This document shows, piece by piece, positions 1 through 11,429 of a stretch of DNA of 64,000 nucleotides (positions are counted from its first letter, which is position 1; every line of letters starts with the position of its first letter). Origin of the DNA: Sphagnum compactum (Eukaryota; Bryophyta; Sphagnopsida; Sphagnales); contig OZ234493.1 of assembly GCA_965153455.1 (NCBI GenBank), positions 3,348,001 to 3,412,000 of the forward strand. The letters run 5' to 3'. The notes beneath the pieces are model-generated. The model was not told the DNA's origin. It did no database searches and saw nothing but the letters and a program-made list of their open reading frames with translations. Both the position numbers and the translations under genes were made by a program.

Positions 1-1490
1 ATGTCCTTTATGATTAATGAATGAAATGTGCTACATCATTGACACATCGTGTCTTAAATGACTATTGTTTTCAACAATTCATTCGTAATGACTTTATGGC
101 TATTAGTCATTTTTGTCCTTTATGACTAAAATACTAGTCATAAACTCAATATATACTTCAAGATTTTTTCTAATGTATTCCTTCAAATTAAAAGGTAATA
201 CCATTCAAATGCAAGTTGTTGTGAACCATCGAAAGAGGCTTTGGGATGTGTATCTTGGGATTCTAGGTTTTGTTGATGATGCTCGAGTTTTGAAGATGTC
301 TTCCTTATACCACAAAGCCATTAAACATAATTTGCTTGTTATTGAACTTAAACAAGAAGGTATCAAACCTTACATTCTAGGGGACAAGCTGGGCAATCCT
401 TTATTACCATGGCTGATGGTGCCACATAAATAAATAAGGGTACGTTAAACAATGCTTGAAATTTTGTACAATTGACATTTATCTTATGGCAGAAGTGTGG
501 TTGAATTTTTTTTTGAAATCCTTCAAAATGTTGTTCAAGGGGTTGAAGTCATGTTTAAGGAGCCAAAGGCACCAAGGTAAAAAGTCCCTTTTTAGTGGCT
601 ACACATGACATGTGTCATTTTTACGTTGGTTATAATTTAAAATTTTACATTTCAAATACCCCATTTAACATTACATTTTAGATATAAAAACATTTTGACT
701 ACAAATTTATTTTATATCATATATATTATGCATTTATGCCCTTTAACACATATATATCACAAATTTTGTTAAAGCCACATTTTCAAAATTCATAATTTTT
801 AAGGTCAAAAACACTTTTGAACCAAATGTATTCAAATGGGTTTTTAAAATTAATTTTCATTAATTCAAGTGCTTTTGCCCTTCTAATCATCAATGTTAAA
901 ATCCTTTCCCATTTTCAAAAAGAATAGTGAACATTTGGTAAAAAAAAAGACATTTGAAAAAAACAAAGATTGTCCATTCTCAAGGTTTGAGTGCTTTGAA
1001 CATGCAAAAACATTTTTGATTTGTGTCAAGTTTTGAACATGTAAACTTTGCAATTAATAAAAAATATTCCAAAAAAAGTTATGATAATTCAGACTATAAT
1101 GTTTCCTTTCTAATATTTCAAACATATAAAACTGTAGTTTTAAGAAGTGTCCATTCACTTGGGTGGCTCCTCTGATTGTGATTTTACCTAGGGAGCTCTT
1201 ACAAAAGATTAACTTAAATATCTTTTTTTTGTTGGATGCTATTGTTTACTACTATATGTTACATAATTCGATCCTCAATGGCATAAATGACGTTGTTGAA
1301 TCCTTGATGACTTAATTGGAAGTTGAGAATCATGAACAACTAGCTCAAGTTGGAAAGAGGGATGAAAAAAGAAATGTAAAGGTAGGTGTTGACATTGATG
1401 ATGAACATGTTCCTTTACATGTTGATGAAGTTTCTGGAAACACATAATAAACAATTTTAAAGCAGTATCTTGGAACTCGTAAGCCACAAA
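1..1490 (+). pseudogene. PIF/Harbinger transposase, broken
   Basis: Remnant of a HARBI1-like DDE nuclease. The reading at about 200-432 has the family's core block: a stretch like VVVNHRKRLWDV, then a G-x-V-D-D-A-R-V-L segment, then GDKLGNPLLPWLMVPHK, which matches the usual GDKGYPLLPWLM. Sequence at 490-560 and 1160-1450 continues it: an L-D-A-I-V-Y-Y-Y-M-L-H-N block (usual CCxLHN) and an acidic tail containing VGVDIDDEHVPLHVDE. Stops and an AT-rich stretch at about 600-1150 break the frame, and the 5' part lies outside the window. The minus-strand trihelix remnant at 1870-2167 and 5482-6051 is probably the accessory ORF of the same element, because PIF/Harbinger elements usually carry a Myb/SANT-like partner. 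The family call rests on the conserved core and tail read together. Confidence 0.8.
600..1150. other. AT-rich stretch inside the Harbinger remnant
   Basis: No coding potential is seen. The stretch separates two parts of the transposase reading and is rich in A/T runs. It could be an intron, a decayed insertion or heavily mutated coding sequence; no target duplication was recognised. Confidence 0.4.
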
Positions 1491-1869
1491 TTTGAAGATG
1501 AATTTGGCCTAATGTTTTGAAGATTTCATGAATATGAAAACCACGAATTTGAAACTAAAAAAATTGGAACTGAAAAATGATCTACTCTACATGTTTTCCT
1601 TGATGATTCAACTGGCTTCATCATCACTAACAAGAATGTTGGTTGGTGGATTTTCATCTTGTGATGAATAAGAAAAAATGTTTATTGGTGCTGGCATTTC
1701 AATTTTAACTTGAATGAAACCGTGACACATTACGATGCTCAAATTGGCTAGAACATTCACCATGTTTTTACTTGTGTGATGAATTTTTTTTATCTCTGGA
1801 TTTCAATTATTGCAAATGTTATTTGGTTTTATGCTCCTAAGTTTTGCTGCAATGTTTTTCAATCTTGAG

Positions 1870-2167
1870 CTATGTCACATTTATGCGTTCCATCGCATTA
1901 AAAAGCATTTTTTTGTTCTTGTCTGAAACTTCTAGGATTGAGGAAAACACATTTGACCTCTTGTGCTTGACATTTATGTTCCCAAACGTCAATAATGTTG
2001 TCAATTTGTTTGTAGTTGTTACTGTAGATGGAAAATCTAAGATCACTATCTTTGGATGACCTTGGGAGGATTTGGAATAATCATCAAGATCGACAACATG
2101 TACCTTGCCTTGTCTCATTCTAGTTATTGGCGTTACTTGTTGTCCTTGACTTGCATTCTCCATAGGA
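1870..2167 (-). pseudogene. trihelix (Myb/SANT-like) partner protein, C-terminal part
   Basis: This minus-strand reading gives about 98 codons with a terminal segment like SSILEVSDKNKKMLFNAMER. That resembles the C-terminal coiled-coil end of plant trihelix proteins associated with PIF/Harbinger elements. It ends abruptly at the CACTA insertion point (2168-2170 is one copy of the aca target duplication). If the 3308-bp CACTA and one aca are removed, the reading joins in the same frame to the N-terminal part at 5482-6051. The two pieces were therefore one gene. Confidence 0.7.
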
Positions 2168-2589
2168 ACACACTAGAAGAAAACTGGGTTTTTGTAGTTA
2201 ATCAATTTGTGATTACTTGCAACTATTTGTCATTTGCAACTATCATTGGTTATTTCTTTAACTACTTTTTGCATTTGGTTGTGCTTACAACTACATTACA
2301 ACTACCTTGTGACTAATGTTTTTTTTTCATTCTTCCATTTGAATAATTTTTAACATGGTTTTCATCCAAGAGACCCATTCATGTTCCATTAGTCGCAAAT
2401 CTGGTCAAATGAGTTGTAAACTTATGTGTATTCAAAATGTATTTTAAGTATTCCAAGGTGTATGGACTTATAGTGGTGTATAATATGTAATCTACTCAAT
2501 AATATATTGGTGGATATTAAACATGTGTATATGAGGGGTGATGTATAATATTTGTATTTTATAAAGAAATTGTTATTATGTTTTAATCA

Positions 2590-3165
2590 AAAAAGCAATT
2601 TCCCTCGGGGAAAAGGGGACTATGTTCCCCTAGGGAGCAATTTCCCTTGAGGAAAAAGGTATTAACTTCCCCTAGGGAGAAAAGGATTTTGTTCCCTTGG
2701 GGAACAAGTTTTAAATTGTTTGAGTCAAAATTATAAGGCTTAAAATTTGTCCAAATCAATTTTTTTCATGCCATTGGAAAGCTCTCAAAGATTAGATATC
2801 TAAAATGATTTTTGATTCTTAATTTGAAAGTATGAGCTAAAAGTTATGATGAAAAGAAGAGCTAAGGGTCAAATTTTTTCCTTCTTCCCAAGGGAATTTC
2901 TTCCCGAAAAGAAATTTGACCCTTAACTCTTTTTTTCCATCATAACTTTAAGCTTGTACCTTCAAATTGAAAACTCAAGATTATTTTAAATATCTATGCT
3001 TTGAGAGCTTTCCAATCATATAAAGATTATTTGATTTGGACAAATTTTATCTTTTGTAATTTTGACTCAAACATTTGGGAACTTGTTCCAAGAGGGAACA
3101 TAGTCCCCTTCTCCCTAAGGAAAAAAAAACATAATCCCTTTCTCCCCGGGGGAGAAGGCAACATT
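2590..3165. repeat. large foldback (inverted repeat, arms about 280 bp)
   Basis: The two halves are imperfect reverse complements and meet at about 2880-2900. Paired blocks include GAGTCAAAATTA (2720s) with TAATTTTGACTC (3060s), GGAAAGCTCTC with GAGAGCTTTCC, and AGGGTCAAATTT with AAATTTGACCCT. The outer ends of both arms carry TTCCCCTAGGGAG-type palindromes spaced roughly 18-26 bp, related to those in the MULE arrays. RNA from this stretch would fold into a long hairpin. It is probably a nested foldback element or duplicated inverted copy inside the CACTA. Confidence 0.8.
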
Positions 3166-3544
3166 AATATTAATATTATTACATAATATTATTCATTTCT
3201 CATTTTAAATATTAATTAATCAAAGTACTGACATATATATTATTAGTTTCAATATTTATTATTGAAATTTATTATTTATTAATTAGATAATATAACATTA
3301 TAATTAGCATTTTAAATAAATTGAATTCTCATTTTTATATATTTAATATTATTTTAATTAGTTGGTTAATTATATAGTTATGTACTTAAAAATTATTGGT
3401 GAATTATTATTATTAATTTCTTTGTTAATTATTTAATTAGGTAGTTTATTTGCTAGTTAATTAATGAATAACTAGTTTTTTCATTTAACTAGTTAATTAG
3501 TTAGTCATTTACCTATTGAATTATATAATTTACAAAAATAAAAA

Positions 3545-4335
3545 TAAAGATAAAAGATATAAAATGAACCTTCTAGTTGTAAATAGTTTGCAACTAAACT
3601 TTCTAGTTGCAAAACAATTTACAAGTAAATTCCAAGTTCAAAATTTATCCCATAAGGTTTGTCTTATTTCATGAATAAAATAATAATACACTAAAAGAAT
3701 ATTGGAAAAAAACAACTACCATTTACAACTATTTTGTAGTTGCAAAAAACATTTCTTACTAAAAATTGCCTAGTTGCATTAGTTGCAAGTGTGGATGAAG
3801 TCAATGGTCAACAAGTACTTAACCATCCGTATACTATTATATGCCATCCATGTATTACCATAAAAATCAGCAACTTACATAATGACATGTGGCAATTGAA
3901 AAAGGTTTTTAATAATTGTTTTAAAAGTAGATAATGGATCCGCATTGTCTAATTCAAATGGTTTTAAATATTGACACATGGCATAATATTATATGCCATG
4001 TGTCAACTTTGGATTTTGGTCAAAATGAATTAAAAATCAATATTTAAGTAGGTAGGTCACAATAGGTGGGTAGGTATGCAAGTAGGTTAGGGAGGTAGGA
4101 AAATATTTAATGTTTTCACTTTGGGGTTAAACTTTTTAAAGGGTTAAGATCCTTTGGCTCATCCCAATACATGTGTTTTTGTATGCGCAAAAGTAGGATA
4201 AAGCCTCATCGTTAAATAGTTTTCAAGATGGAAGTGGAGGACAAAACATATGGTATAAAAATTGAAGTTGCAACTTAGTTACAAACTAAATTGCAACTAA
4301 AAAGATTATCTCATATCTTTTGTCCTCCTTTAAAA
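3545..4335. repeat. inverted repeat block with TTGCAACTA ends
   Basis: The left side (3545-3610) and right side (4255-4335) share AAAAGATAT followed by alternating TTGCAAC/GTTGCAA words in inverse orientation. This could be a small nested MITE or part of the CACTA subterminal repeats. No target duplication was recognised. Confidence 0.45.
3971..4006. repeat. perfect 36-nt palindrome
   Basis: The arms are TTGACACATGGCATA and its exact complement, separated by 6 nt (atatta). It lies inside the inverted repeat block of the CACTA element. Confidence 0.9.
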
Positions 4336-4839
4336 TTTTGTAGATTATACAAAAAAGTAGATAAATAACTAACTAACTATTTTGTAATAAATTATTAATT
4401 CATAATTCATAAATAGAAAATAAATGACTGAAATAATAACTAATTAACCACATTATCACATATAAATTTTCAGTAATAGCTTTTGAATTTAAATAATAAA
4501 TAACAAAAATATTAGCCAATAAATAGTTAATATCTAAGTAATAGCTAACTAATTTAATAATTATAAATTTAATAAATTAGTTTGAGTTATTAATTAACTA
4601 TGATTTAATAATAATAATAATAAAAAAATTAATAACTATTAACTAACCAATAATTAACTAACTAATTAGCTATAAATAATTGATCAATAGTTCATATAAA
4701 AACATATAAACGACTTATATATTGAATAATTATGAAATATTAATTATAAATATTAAGTATGAGCTATTTGTTATCAATTAATTAAAATAAATGTAATTGA
4801 TTAATCATTGATTAATTAATAAGCGGGTAGTAATTTACA

Positions 4840-4960
4840 TTAGGTAGGTATGTAACCTATGCTAGATAGTTAGGTAAACATATAAGTAGATAGGTTGGTA
4901 GGCTAAGCTAAGTAGGTAAGCAAGCATATATAGGTAGGTAGGTAGTTATTTTGCTTAAAT
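4840..4960 (+). repeat. GGTA/GTAG microsatellite, imperfect
   Basis: Repeated GTAG/GGTA words form an imperfect 4-bp tandem repeat. A shorter related tract lies at 4040-4100. Confidence 0.7.
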
Positions 4961-5481
4961 ATAAACTAAATACAACTTTATAAATACACCCATTATACCC
5001 CCAATATAACTTAACAAAAATACACATACCTTTCAAAAGTTTTTAGCTTTTGCACCTTTGACGATTCTTGTATCTATGCTGCAATTACATTTGCAAATTA
5101 GCGAATTTTTCATCTTGCATTTAAAGAGTGTTTTCATCTATGATCATGTACATATGTCCCATTAGTTGCAAATGGACCAAACCTAGTTGCACCTCTAAAA
5201 TGTCAAGATATCCCCTAGTAATATAGATAGGTGTAACCAATTTGCCCAAAAGAGAAAACTTAAGAGATTTAGAATATTCTATCAAGTTGCTTAAGGAAAA
5301 AAAGGGGCTTGGAAATCTCAACTAGGTTGTCCCAAGGAACAACTTCCATGAAAAAAAATTAGGGATTTTTTTTTTAATTTTTAAAGGGGACAAAGTGGTA
5401 GCCCCATTGAAGTTCCATTGTCTATGTCTAAAAACTAGTCACAAAAACTAGTTTGAAAAACCTTGATTTCTTCTAGTGACA

Positions 5482-6051
5482 TAGTTGTTTCCTAGTAGAT
5501 CTTGTAACATAGAAGTTCAAGCTATAGGAGAGTTTGGTGTATGCTCTTCTAGTGGTGCAATGTAAACACCATCTCCTTTAGCATGAATATTTCGCGCATG
5601 TAAAGGTTTGTTCATTGCCCACTCTTCTTGGAATGATTCAATCGTGTTGTAAAATTCCAAGTTGAATTGCCTTGGAAGGTGGTGTTTATCACATTCTTCC
5701 ATTCCAAGTCCAAGAATGAATGTGATGGCCAATCCTTATGTGATAGTTTGAAATTTTCTTGAAATCAAAATTCAACCTGTTCCATTTGTTTTTGCACATT
5801 TTTCAAATGTGCACAATTCTTGATTTGGTGAGGTTTTGTAGTTTTTTGATGATATTGTCCCATGTTTACGTTGCTGAAAGCATTTGTGAACGCGGGTCAA
5901 CCAAAAGTTTGAAATTAACATGTTCTTGTTTTTTGCATTTGATGAACACAATTACTTTAGCATGATCCCAATTGCCTTGCCTTTGGTGCGATGGTCTGAT
6001 TGTTCCAATGACGTTAGTTGATGATGCTATGATTTTATGTGGCTCCTTCAA
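5482..6051 (-). pseudogene. trihelix (Myb/SANT-like) partner protein, N-terminal part
   Basis: Reading on the minus strand from about 6051: a block GNWDHAKVIVFIKCKKQEH opens the DNA-binding domain. Next come WDNIIKKLQNL, MCKNKWNRLNFDFKKI, then MEECDKHHLPRQFN and FYNTIESFQEEW, and finally PLHARNIHAKGDG. This order (NW-start helix, WDNI helix, CxNKWNRL, ExDxHxLPRQFN) is that of trihelix proteins that accompany plant PIF/Harbinger elements, where they bind the element's ends and bring in the nuclease. Stops interrupt it: TAA near 5865, TGA near 5820 and TGA at 5514-5516. The sequence runs up to the CACTA insertion at 5478 and resumes in frame at 2167. The true start is uncertain; an upstream reading to 6316 is not convincing. 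Confidence 0.75.
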
Positions 6052-6319
6052 TCGATGCTATGACTACTTCTATTGGCCTTGCACGAATTGCTGTTACATG
6101 GCTCCCTTCCCCCTCCCTCTCTCTCTCCTTGCAAATTTTTCTTGCTGTTGTGGGAAAGAATTGTTCCTCTTTATGGTTTCCATTTCTTGAAGACTTGAAG
6201 GCCTGCTCAACAATAATGTGCAGACAACAAATGCGAAAAACTTGACATAGAGAAATTTTGCTCAAGACTATAGACGAAAAAGTTACACAAGAAATGTTCA
6301 AGCCCTTTTGTGACAAAGG

Positions 6320-7560
6320 TTGCCCGCAATGGTCAGCTCATTGATTAAGAATTTGAAACCTTTTAGATAGGATTGATAAACTACCAACGCTAGTAGGTGC
6401 CCAAAATGTACACATTTGCAAGATTTTACTTGTGTAATGTTAGCTTATCATTTCACATTGTCTACTGTTGGTAACTTATTAACATCCTGCCACATCAGCA
6501 CGACATGTCAGCGACTTATTAAAAAAATTCCACATGTGAACAAATGATACTTTATCATTGTCTTTAGGCCCAAATGTGACCTGACCTTGAATAGACAAAT
6601 AGAAGTCCTTTGAATATATGAAAACCTTCAGATGTTTTGGTAGTGTAAATGGAGGTATTAATTGTGAACATGCCTTTCGAAAAGTGAAACACCCACCTCA
6701 GCGGGCATTTCACTTTTCAAAATGCATGCATTACCTTCTTAAATAGTAAATAACTGTGATACATGGGCACTGATTGGGCGTCAATGCAAAAAAACTCTAA
6801 AGAAAGGTAAAAATCCAGTTGATTTTTCTACGCTGTGCAATGCCCTTGAGCATAGGTGTTCCCAACATTCCCAACATAACAATGCCTGAGGGCCCTAGGA
6901 CTGGGGATTTTTTGAAATAACGGTCCTCAAGGCCAAAGGCCTCCATTATTTCAAGAACGGCCCAGCCAGAGGCAGGGTTTTTTTTTTTTTTTTCAATTTT
7001 GTGATGTAGCTGAAGTGGCTATCATCCATAAGAGGCTTTAGCCAGATTTGGTTTCATATTAGATATGAAAGTAGAGAAAACCCAGAATCCTTAATTATTT
7101 TGGCTACCTACTGGAACCTATCATAAAATCAGAGATTTGGAAAAAATTTCCTTCAAAATCTGGTTAGCGTAATTTGGGTCATTATTTCATTAAAATTCCT
7201 TTGAATAGGTCGAAATTTGGCGACATTTCCCCAAAAAAAACTCTGGCCAGATGGCGTTACCGTACAACACTTAGCCATTGTCGGCAGCAGGGGAAACAAT
7301 TGTGCACTTCAAATTGCAACACCTATCAATTCAAAAAGAAATGAAACTGGCATTTAATTTTTACACCTGCTCAACATTCCTCAGAATGTGGCACCAAACG
7401 AGAACTACAATCGTTCCGTAAGTCTCTGGGAGAGCCAATAAAATACCTATGTGCCAGTAAGTAGTGCTGCTGCAGCGCCGTAGGAGTACCCTACTGTTAC
7501 GCTGCACCTACTGACGAATACCAGTACCCTCCATTTCAAACCTGCGGACGGTCTAGATCC
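6320..7560. other. no gene recognised
   Basis: AT-moderate sequence without a persuasive reading frame. A short inverted repeat at about 6912-6955 pairs TTGAAATAACGG with CCATTATTTCAA around AAGGCC words. The right boundary of the Harbinger element may lie near 6.3-6.6 kb but could not be fixed. Confidence 0.4.
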
Positions 7561-8118
7561 ATCCCTCCTTGTTTCTAGCACACTTGTGTCAGGAATGCAC
7601 ACGTGCTGCCAACTAATTCCCCCCCCCTCCGCCCTCCCCCAATGGATGATAACATCTCACTCGACATACAACGTATGGATGTTGTGGATGATAAAATGTC
7701 AACTGGCAAACGATATATGGATGATGTGGATGAAAATTTCATTACGATGACTGTGCGTCGTTGCCTAACTACATTATGTGCGCGCGCCAGAGAGCGCTGT
7801 TGGCAACAACTGCGGAGAGTGCGTTCTTCTTTGTTGGAGCTTTCTCTCTGTTCTGCCCTGCTGCTGCACACATACTTCAGCATCGTCGGCGTGTCTTTTG
7901 TGGCGCGCGTTCGTGGTTTTTCTTTCTCTGTTTTCACTGGAGGTTCGCGCGCTTCGTGTTGCCAAAGGTGTGTTTTCTTTCTGTTTTCGAAAGGAGTACT
8001 GCGTTTTGGGGGGCGGCGGGAGTGAAGAAGGCGCGGAAGGAACAGAGGAAGGCAGGCTTTCGATTCGTTTCTTGACAAGACCTAGTGCACGCGTTTTGCG
8101 ACTGGAGGCGGGGAGGAG

Positions 8119-8337
8119 ATGGCGGGAACCATGCTGCGGTTTGCGGTGTTGGCGGTTTTGTTGGTTTGTTTGATGGGAGCGCTGTTGCCTGCGGTGCACG
8201 CGCAAGGACCTGCAGCACCTCCGAGCACCAACGGATCGACTATTGACCAGGGCATTGCATATGTCATGTTATTCATGGCGCTCGTGTTGACATACATTAT
8301 CCATCCTCTTGATGCTATCCCTTATAATATTTTCTAG
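8119..8337 (+). CDS. arabinogalactan peptide, AGP16/20 type
   Basis: A 72-residue precursor of a small GPI-anchored cell-surface proteoglycan. The start is the first ATG of a clean signal peptide: residues 1-28 are hydrophobic and end AVHA before QG, a good cleavage site. The mature core is short (QGPAAPPSTNGS) with AP/PP prolines that would be hydroxylated and arabinogalactosylated. It is followed by the family's near-invariant segment IDQGIAYVMLFMALVLTYII, then HPLDAIPYNIF. Angiosperm AGP16/20 proteins have the same IDQGIAY...LTYLIHPLDAS...FF layout and a length of about 60-75 residues, so this is a full-length member. The GPI attachment site is probably in the TNGS stretch. The sequence around the gene (about 7750-8170) is distinctly more GC-rich than its surroundings. 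No neighbour appears linked to it. Confidence 0.93.
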   Translation: MAGTMLRFAVLAVLLVCLMGALLPAVHAQGPAAPPSTNGSTIDQGIAYVMLFMALVLTYIIHPLDAIPYNIF

Positions 8338-10018
8338 GACGAAAGCACACTTTGAAGAGGCGCGGTTGGGCATTTCGTCCAGTATAGGGTGATACTAGCT
8401 TGCTTGTTGCTTCTTAAAAGCAGCCGCCTATTGTTGGATGCTGGTTGTTCGTGGATGTGCTTTTAATCTCTGTCTATTTTCTTCTTTGAAGGAGAAGGGA
8501 GCCTGCATGGCGGAGTGTTGTAGAATAACATTTCAAGCAATTCTTGGATTCCATTCTTTGGTCCTGTGACTAAACCGCATATAGAACCTTTCTTCTCCAA
8601 GTGTTATGATGTGTTGTGGAATCTGTCAGCTTTTTGCTCATGGCTTCAATTGCCTGTCTTTGCATTGCTTGTCGTTGATTTCTTGGCAAGCGCCACTGTA
8701 TTGCTTCATGGCCTGTCTCTTTATGAAACTGCTTGCTATCATGGTACTTGTCAGTAATGAGATCACTGAGGAACTGCATGAGGAGAGTGTTGTGTAAGGC
8801 AAGCTATGCACTGTCTGCTAGGGTTTGTGTTTTCAAGCCTTTCTTCATGTGCTGAATGCCATTTTTATCCATATGTTTTTATGGATTGGTGATTATTGTT
8901 GGTTATCAACCCATGGCAGCTATTTAGAGAGGGATTGGGGGTGTTATAATACTTTTAACCTCCAATGCAGATAGCTCATACGTGTGGTAAGAGATTCCAG
9001 AAATTAATCATGCCCTCCCTTTGATTCTAACTGCCATTGTGCTCAATTCCTTGCTTCTACTGATTGATCTTATTAATCACTGAAAATAGATATCCAGATG
9101 TTAGTTTTTCATAATCTCAGACTCATTACTTGACATTCTCGGAATTGCGCTGGATATAGCCTTTTCATTCTTGTTCAGTGCTGATTCCATTGGGATCCCA
9201 TGCAATCTTGGCATTTGGTGAACACAATGTTGGATGGGGATTGCGAGATGTGGGGTATCCTAGAAATTTTCAGATTTTTTGGAGCTTGTGAGTCCAAGTT
9301 TAAATGCTCCAAATGCCCCAACATACCAATCATGAAGGAATTTGGAGTTCCAATTATGGCTCTAGGTCCACGATTGGAACTACAGGCCTGGGACCCTGGA
9401 CAGTGAAGCTTGTTTGAAGGGCAACCAAGTTAATGCTTAGCCTGACTTTATACTGCCTCATCCACATGACTAGTGATTGTGATTCTGCTTGCTGTCAGCC
9501 TTCCCCCTGAACTTTTCAGTGTTGAAAACACAAACTGTTGTTGGTAAATGTATGGGTGCATGGCCTAGGTGCCTTAGTCAAATGTTGTGTACATTAGGTT
9601 AAGCACTCTGTTATGTCCATCAAAACTTTTTGTTGGCTCTGTCCATAGGGAAGAGATTGTGTATTCTTGTAGGATTTGGGCATAAATTTTTTGCTCAAAC
9701 TTGACCCAATGTGTTAGTGACAAGTGGAGTACTTTGTGTGCATACAATCTATAGGGTTTTCAGTTTGAACCTGCCATAGAGGGCAGAGTCACTATGTGAT
9801 GAGCTACTTGTTCCACATGCAACTATTTTCAATGTCAAATGTTTTATTGTGGGAGAATCATCAGTTCCTATGTGAGATATGAGAGAAAGATATAGGTTAA
9901 TTATATATATAGCCAAGAATCAGTTGGGGATATGATCAGAATACAGTTCAAATTTCCAAAAATATGCCCCTGTCCCCAGTTTTTGGAAGGCATTATTGCA
10001 CAGGTTCATTTCTCTACC
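8338..10018. other. 3' region of the AGP gene and unassigned DNA
   Basis: The first few hundred bases are likely the 3' UTR of the arabinogalactan peptide gene. Beyond about 8800 no protein, RNA gene or repeat family was recognised; short open frames on both strands show no domain. Confidence 0.4.
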
Positions 10019-10020
10019 GA

Positions 10021-10084
10021 AGAATCTATACATAACCTGTCTTCCAATCTGAAGAATCTGTACATAACCTGTCTTCCAATCTGA
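10021..10084 (+). repeat. 32-bp tandem duplication
   Basis: The unit AGAATCTATACATAACCTGT plus 12 more bases occurs twice head to tail, with one obvious mismatch (CTATAC/CTGTAC). Confidence 0.85.
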
Positions 10085-11203
10085 ATTGAGGTTTGATATA
10101 TGTTGGAATGATGTTTGCTAGAGTAAATTTGGTTCAAGTCCAAGTGCTAATTTGAACTTTCATGCAGAAAAAGGAAACTAGTTGCCATTTGGTGGAAACA
10201 GAACCATCTTCTAATGTGTGTTGCAAAGCAATTTAGGTGAGTTGAGAACACAAATAGGTAATAGAGCACAGCTAATGCTCACCAGGTGTGATGTGAGGTA
10301 CGAGCACCTTCAAAAACAAGGGTATTAGTCTAGAGACAACCTACCTAGAGTATGCCAGTTTAGGATAAAGAAACCTCATTGTTGTCCTATAATTTACAAA
10401 CCTTGTGCGAGGTTTTTCATTGTTTTACTTCTTACATAACCATCATTACATGGAAACATGGCAGCTTCAAGGGTGAAAATTCATAAGCCATGCACAGCGA
10501 AGGTGATTCTGCACAAGCTCAAATGTTTGAATGTTGTCACACAAGAAATAACTCATGTGAGAAATATGTAACTGATGATAAACAAGTCAATTGCCATTCG
10601 ATATTTAGTTTGCAAAAACTTAACTGTTGGAATAGAACAGAGTCCTGACTATAATTCAACTAGTTCCACAAATTACCTTCTGTCATTTGCTGGAACCTCT
10701 TCACAGGAAAATAATGGGGTAAACAATAGAGGGCTTGGAATCTTTGTCCTCAAGAAAAATGTTTCCCTAACTTCAGTGGAATTACCCCCCAGGAATTGCA
10801 TCTTTGCGATATCCTTACATCTGAATAGTAAGAATGGAAAGCCGAACAACTAAATTGAAGCAACTGAAGCAATTGTCATGTGTATGTGCAAACTACTATA
10901 CTTGGAAGTGATGGCAGGAGAATTCACAATCTCCATGAAGGGAGTAGTTGGACCTAGTTCTATTGCATTGTATACATAGTAAATGTTGCAGATGAAAGAG
11001 CTGCTTTGGAGCTCAGGTCTCAGAGTATAGTGGGACAACCCTGGATCAAGAAAAGAAACAAAGTTGTCCTGTTGATAGCACTTCCCAACACACCCTTTGT
11101 CTCATACATCAAACTTCACCACTTGATGATTCTTCATACTTGTACCTTCTATCATCCAACACACGTTAGAGAAGTTTATTATGTCTATGGCAGCTCCAGA
11201 GGA
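10085..11203. other. no gene recognised
   Basis: One open frame of 92 codons (10575-10853, +) shows no known motif and is not supported as a gene. Confidence 0.4.
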
Positions 11204-11270
11204 GGGGTGGGAGTTCCCCAAAATAACCCCAAGGCTTGAGCTGAGGGTGGTTATTTTGGGGACTCCCCAC
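11204..11270. repeat. inverted repeat (hairpin)
   Basis: GGAGTTCCCCAAAATAACC (left) pairs with GGTTATTTTGGGGACTCC (right) across about 20 nt. It lies just outside the left end of the giant MULE. Confidence 0.8.
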
Positions 11271-11429
11271 TCTGAGTTACCTTGCATAAAGCCCAAGTAC
11301 CCACCAACATCACAAAAACCAGGTACCAATTGATGTCAGACCCTGAAATTTTTTATGAAGTGCCAAAACACCCAACAAAAAAACTAAACTCTCTCCCACC
11401 TCCTGGGAGAGAGATTCCACTTTATAAAA

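Larger units (their letters stand above)
2171..5478. mobile_element. CACTA (En/Spm) DNA transposon, non-autonomous
   Basis: The left end reads CACTAGAAGAAA at 2171 and the right end is its inverse at 5478. Both ends continue into a GGTTTTT block. The flanks are aca (2168-2170) and aca (5479-5481), the 3-bp duplication typical of this superfamily. The TIR matches the classic CACTACAAGAAA with one change. Subterminal regions (2200-2300, 3560-3620, 3720-3800, 4265-4310, 5160-5200) are studded with TAGTTGCAA / TTGCAACTA motifs, as is common in CACTA ends. No transposase is visible. The interior is very AT-rich and holds a 0.57-kb foldback. It landed in the trihelix gene of the older Harbinger element. 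Confidence 0.9.

Noticed and set aside
7575-8205. Several overlapping frames of 94-167 codons on both strands around the AGP gene
   Set aside because: A GC-rich gene start lengthens chance frames; only the signal-peptide frame at 8119 matches a known family.
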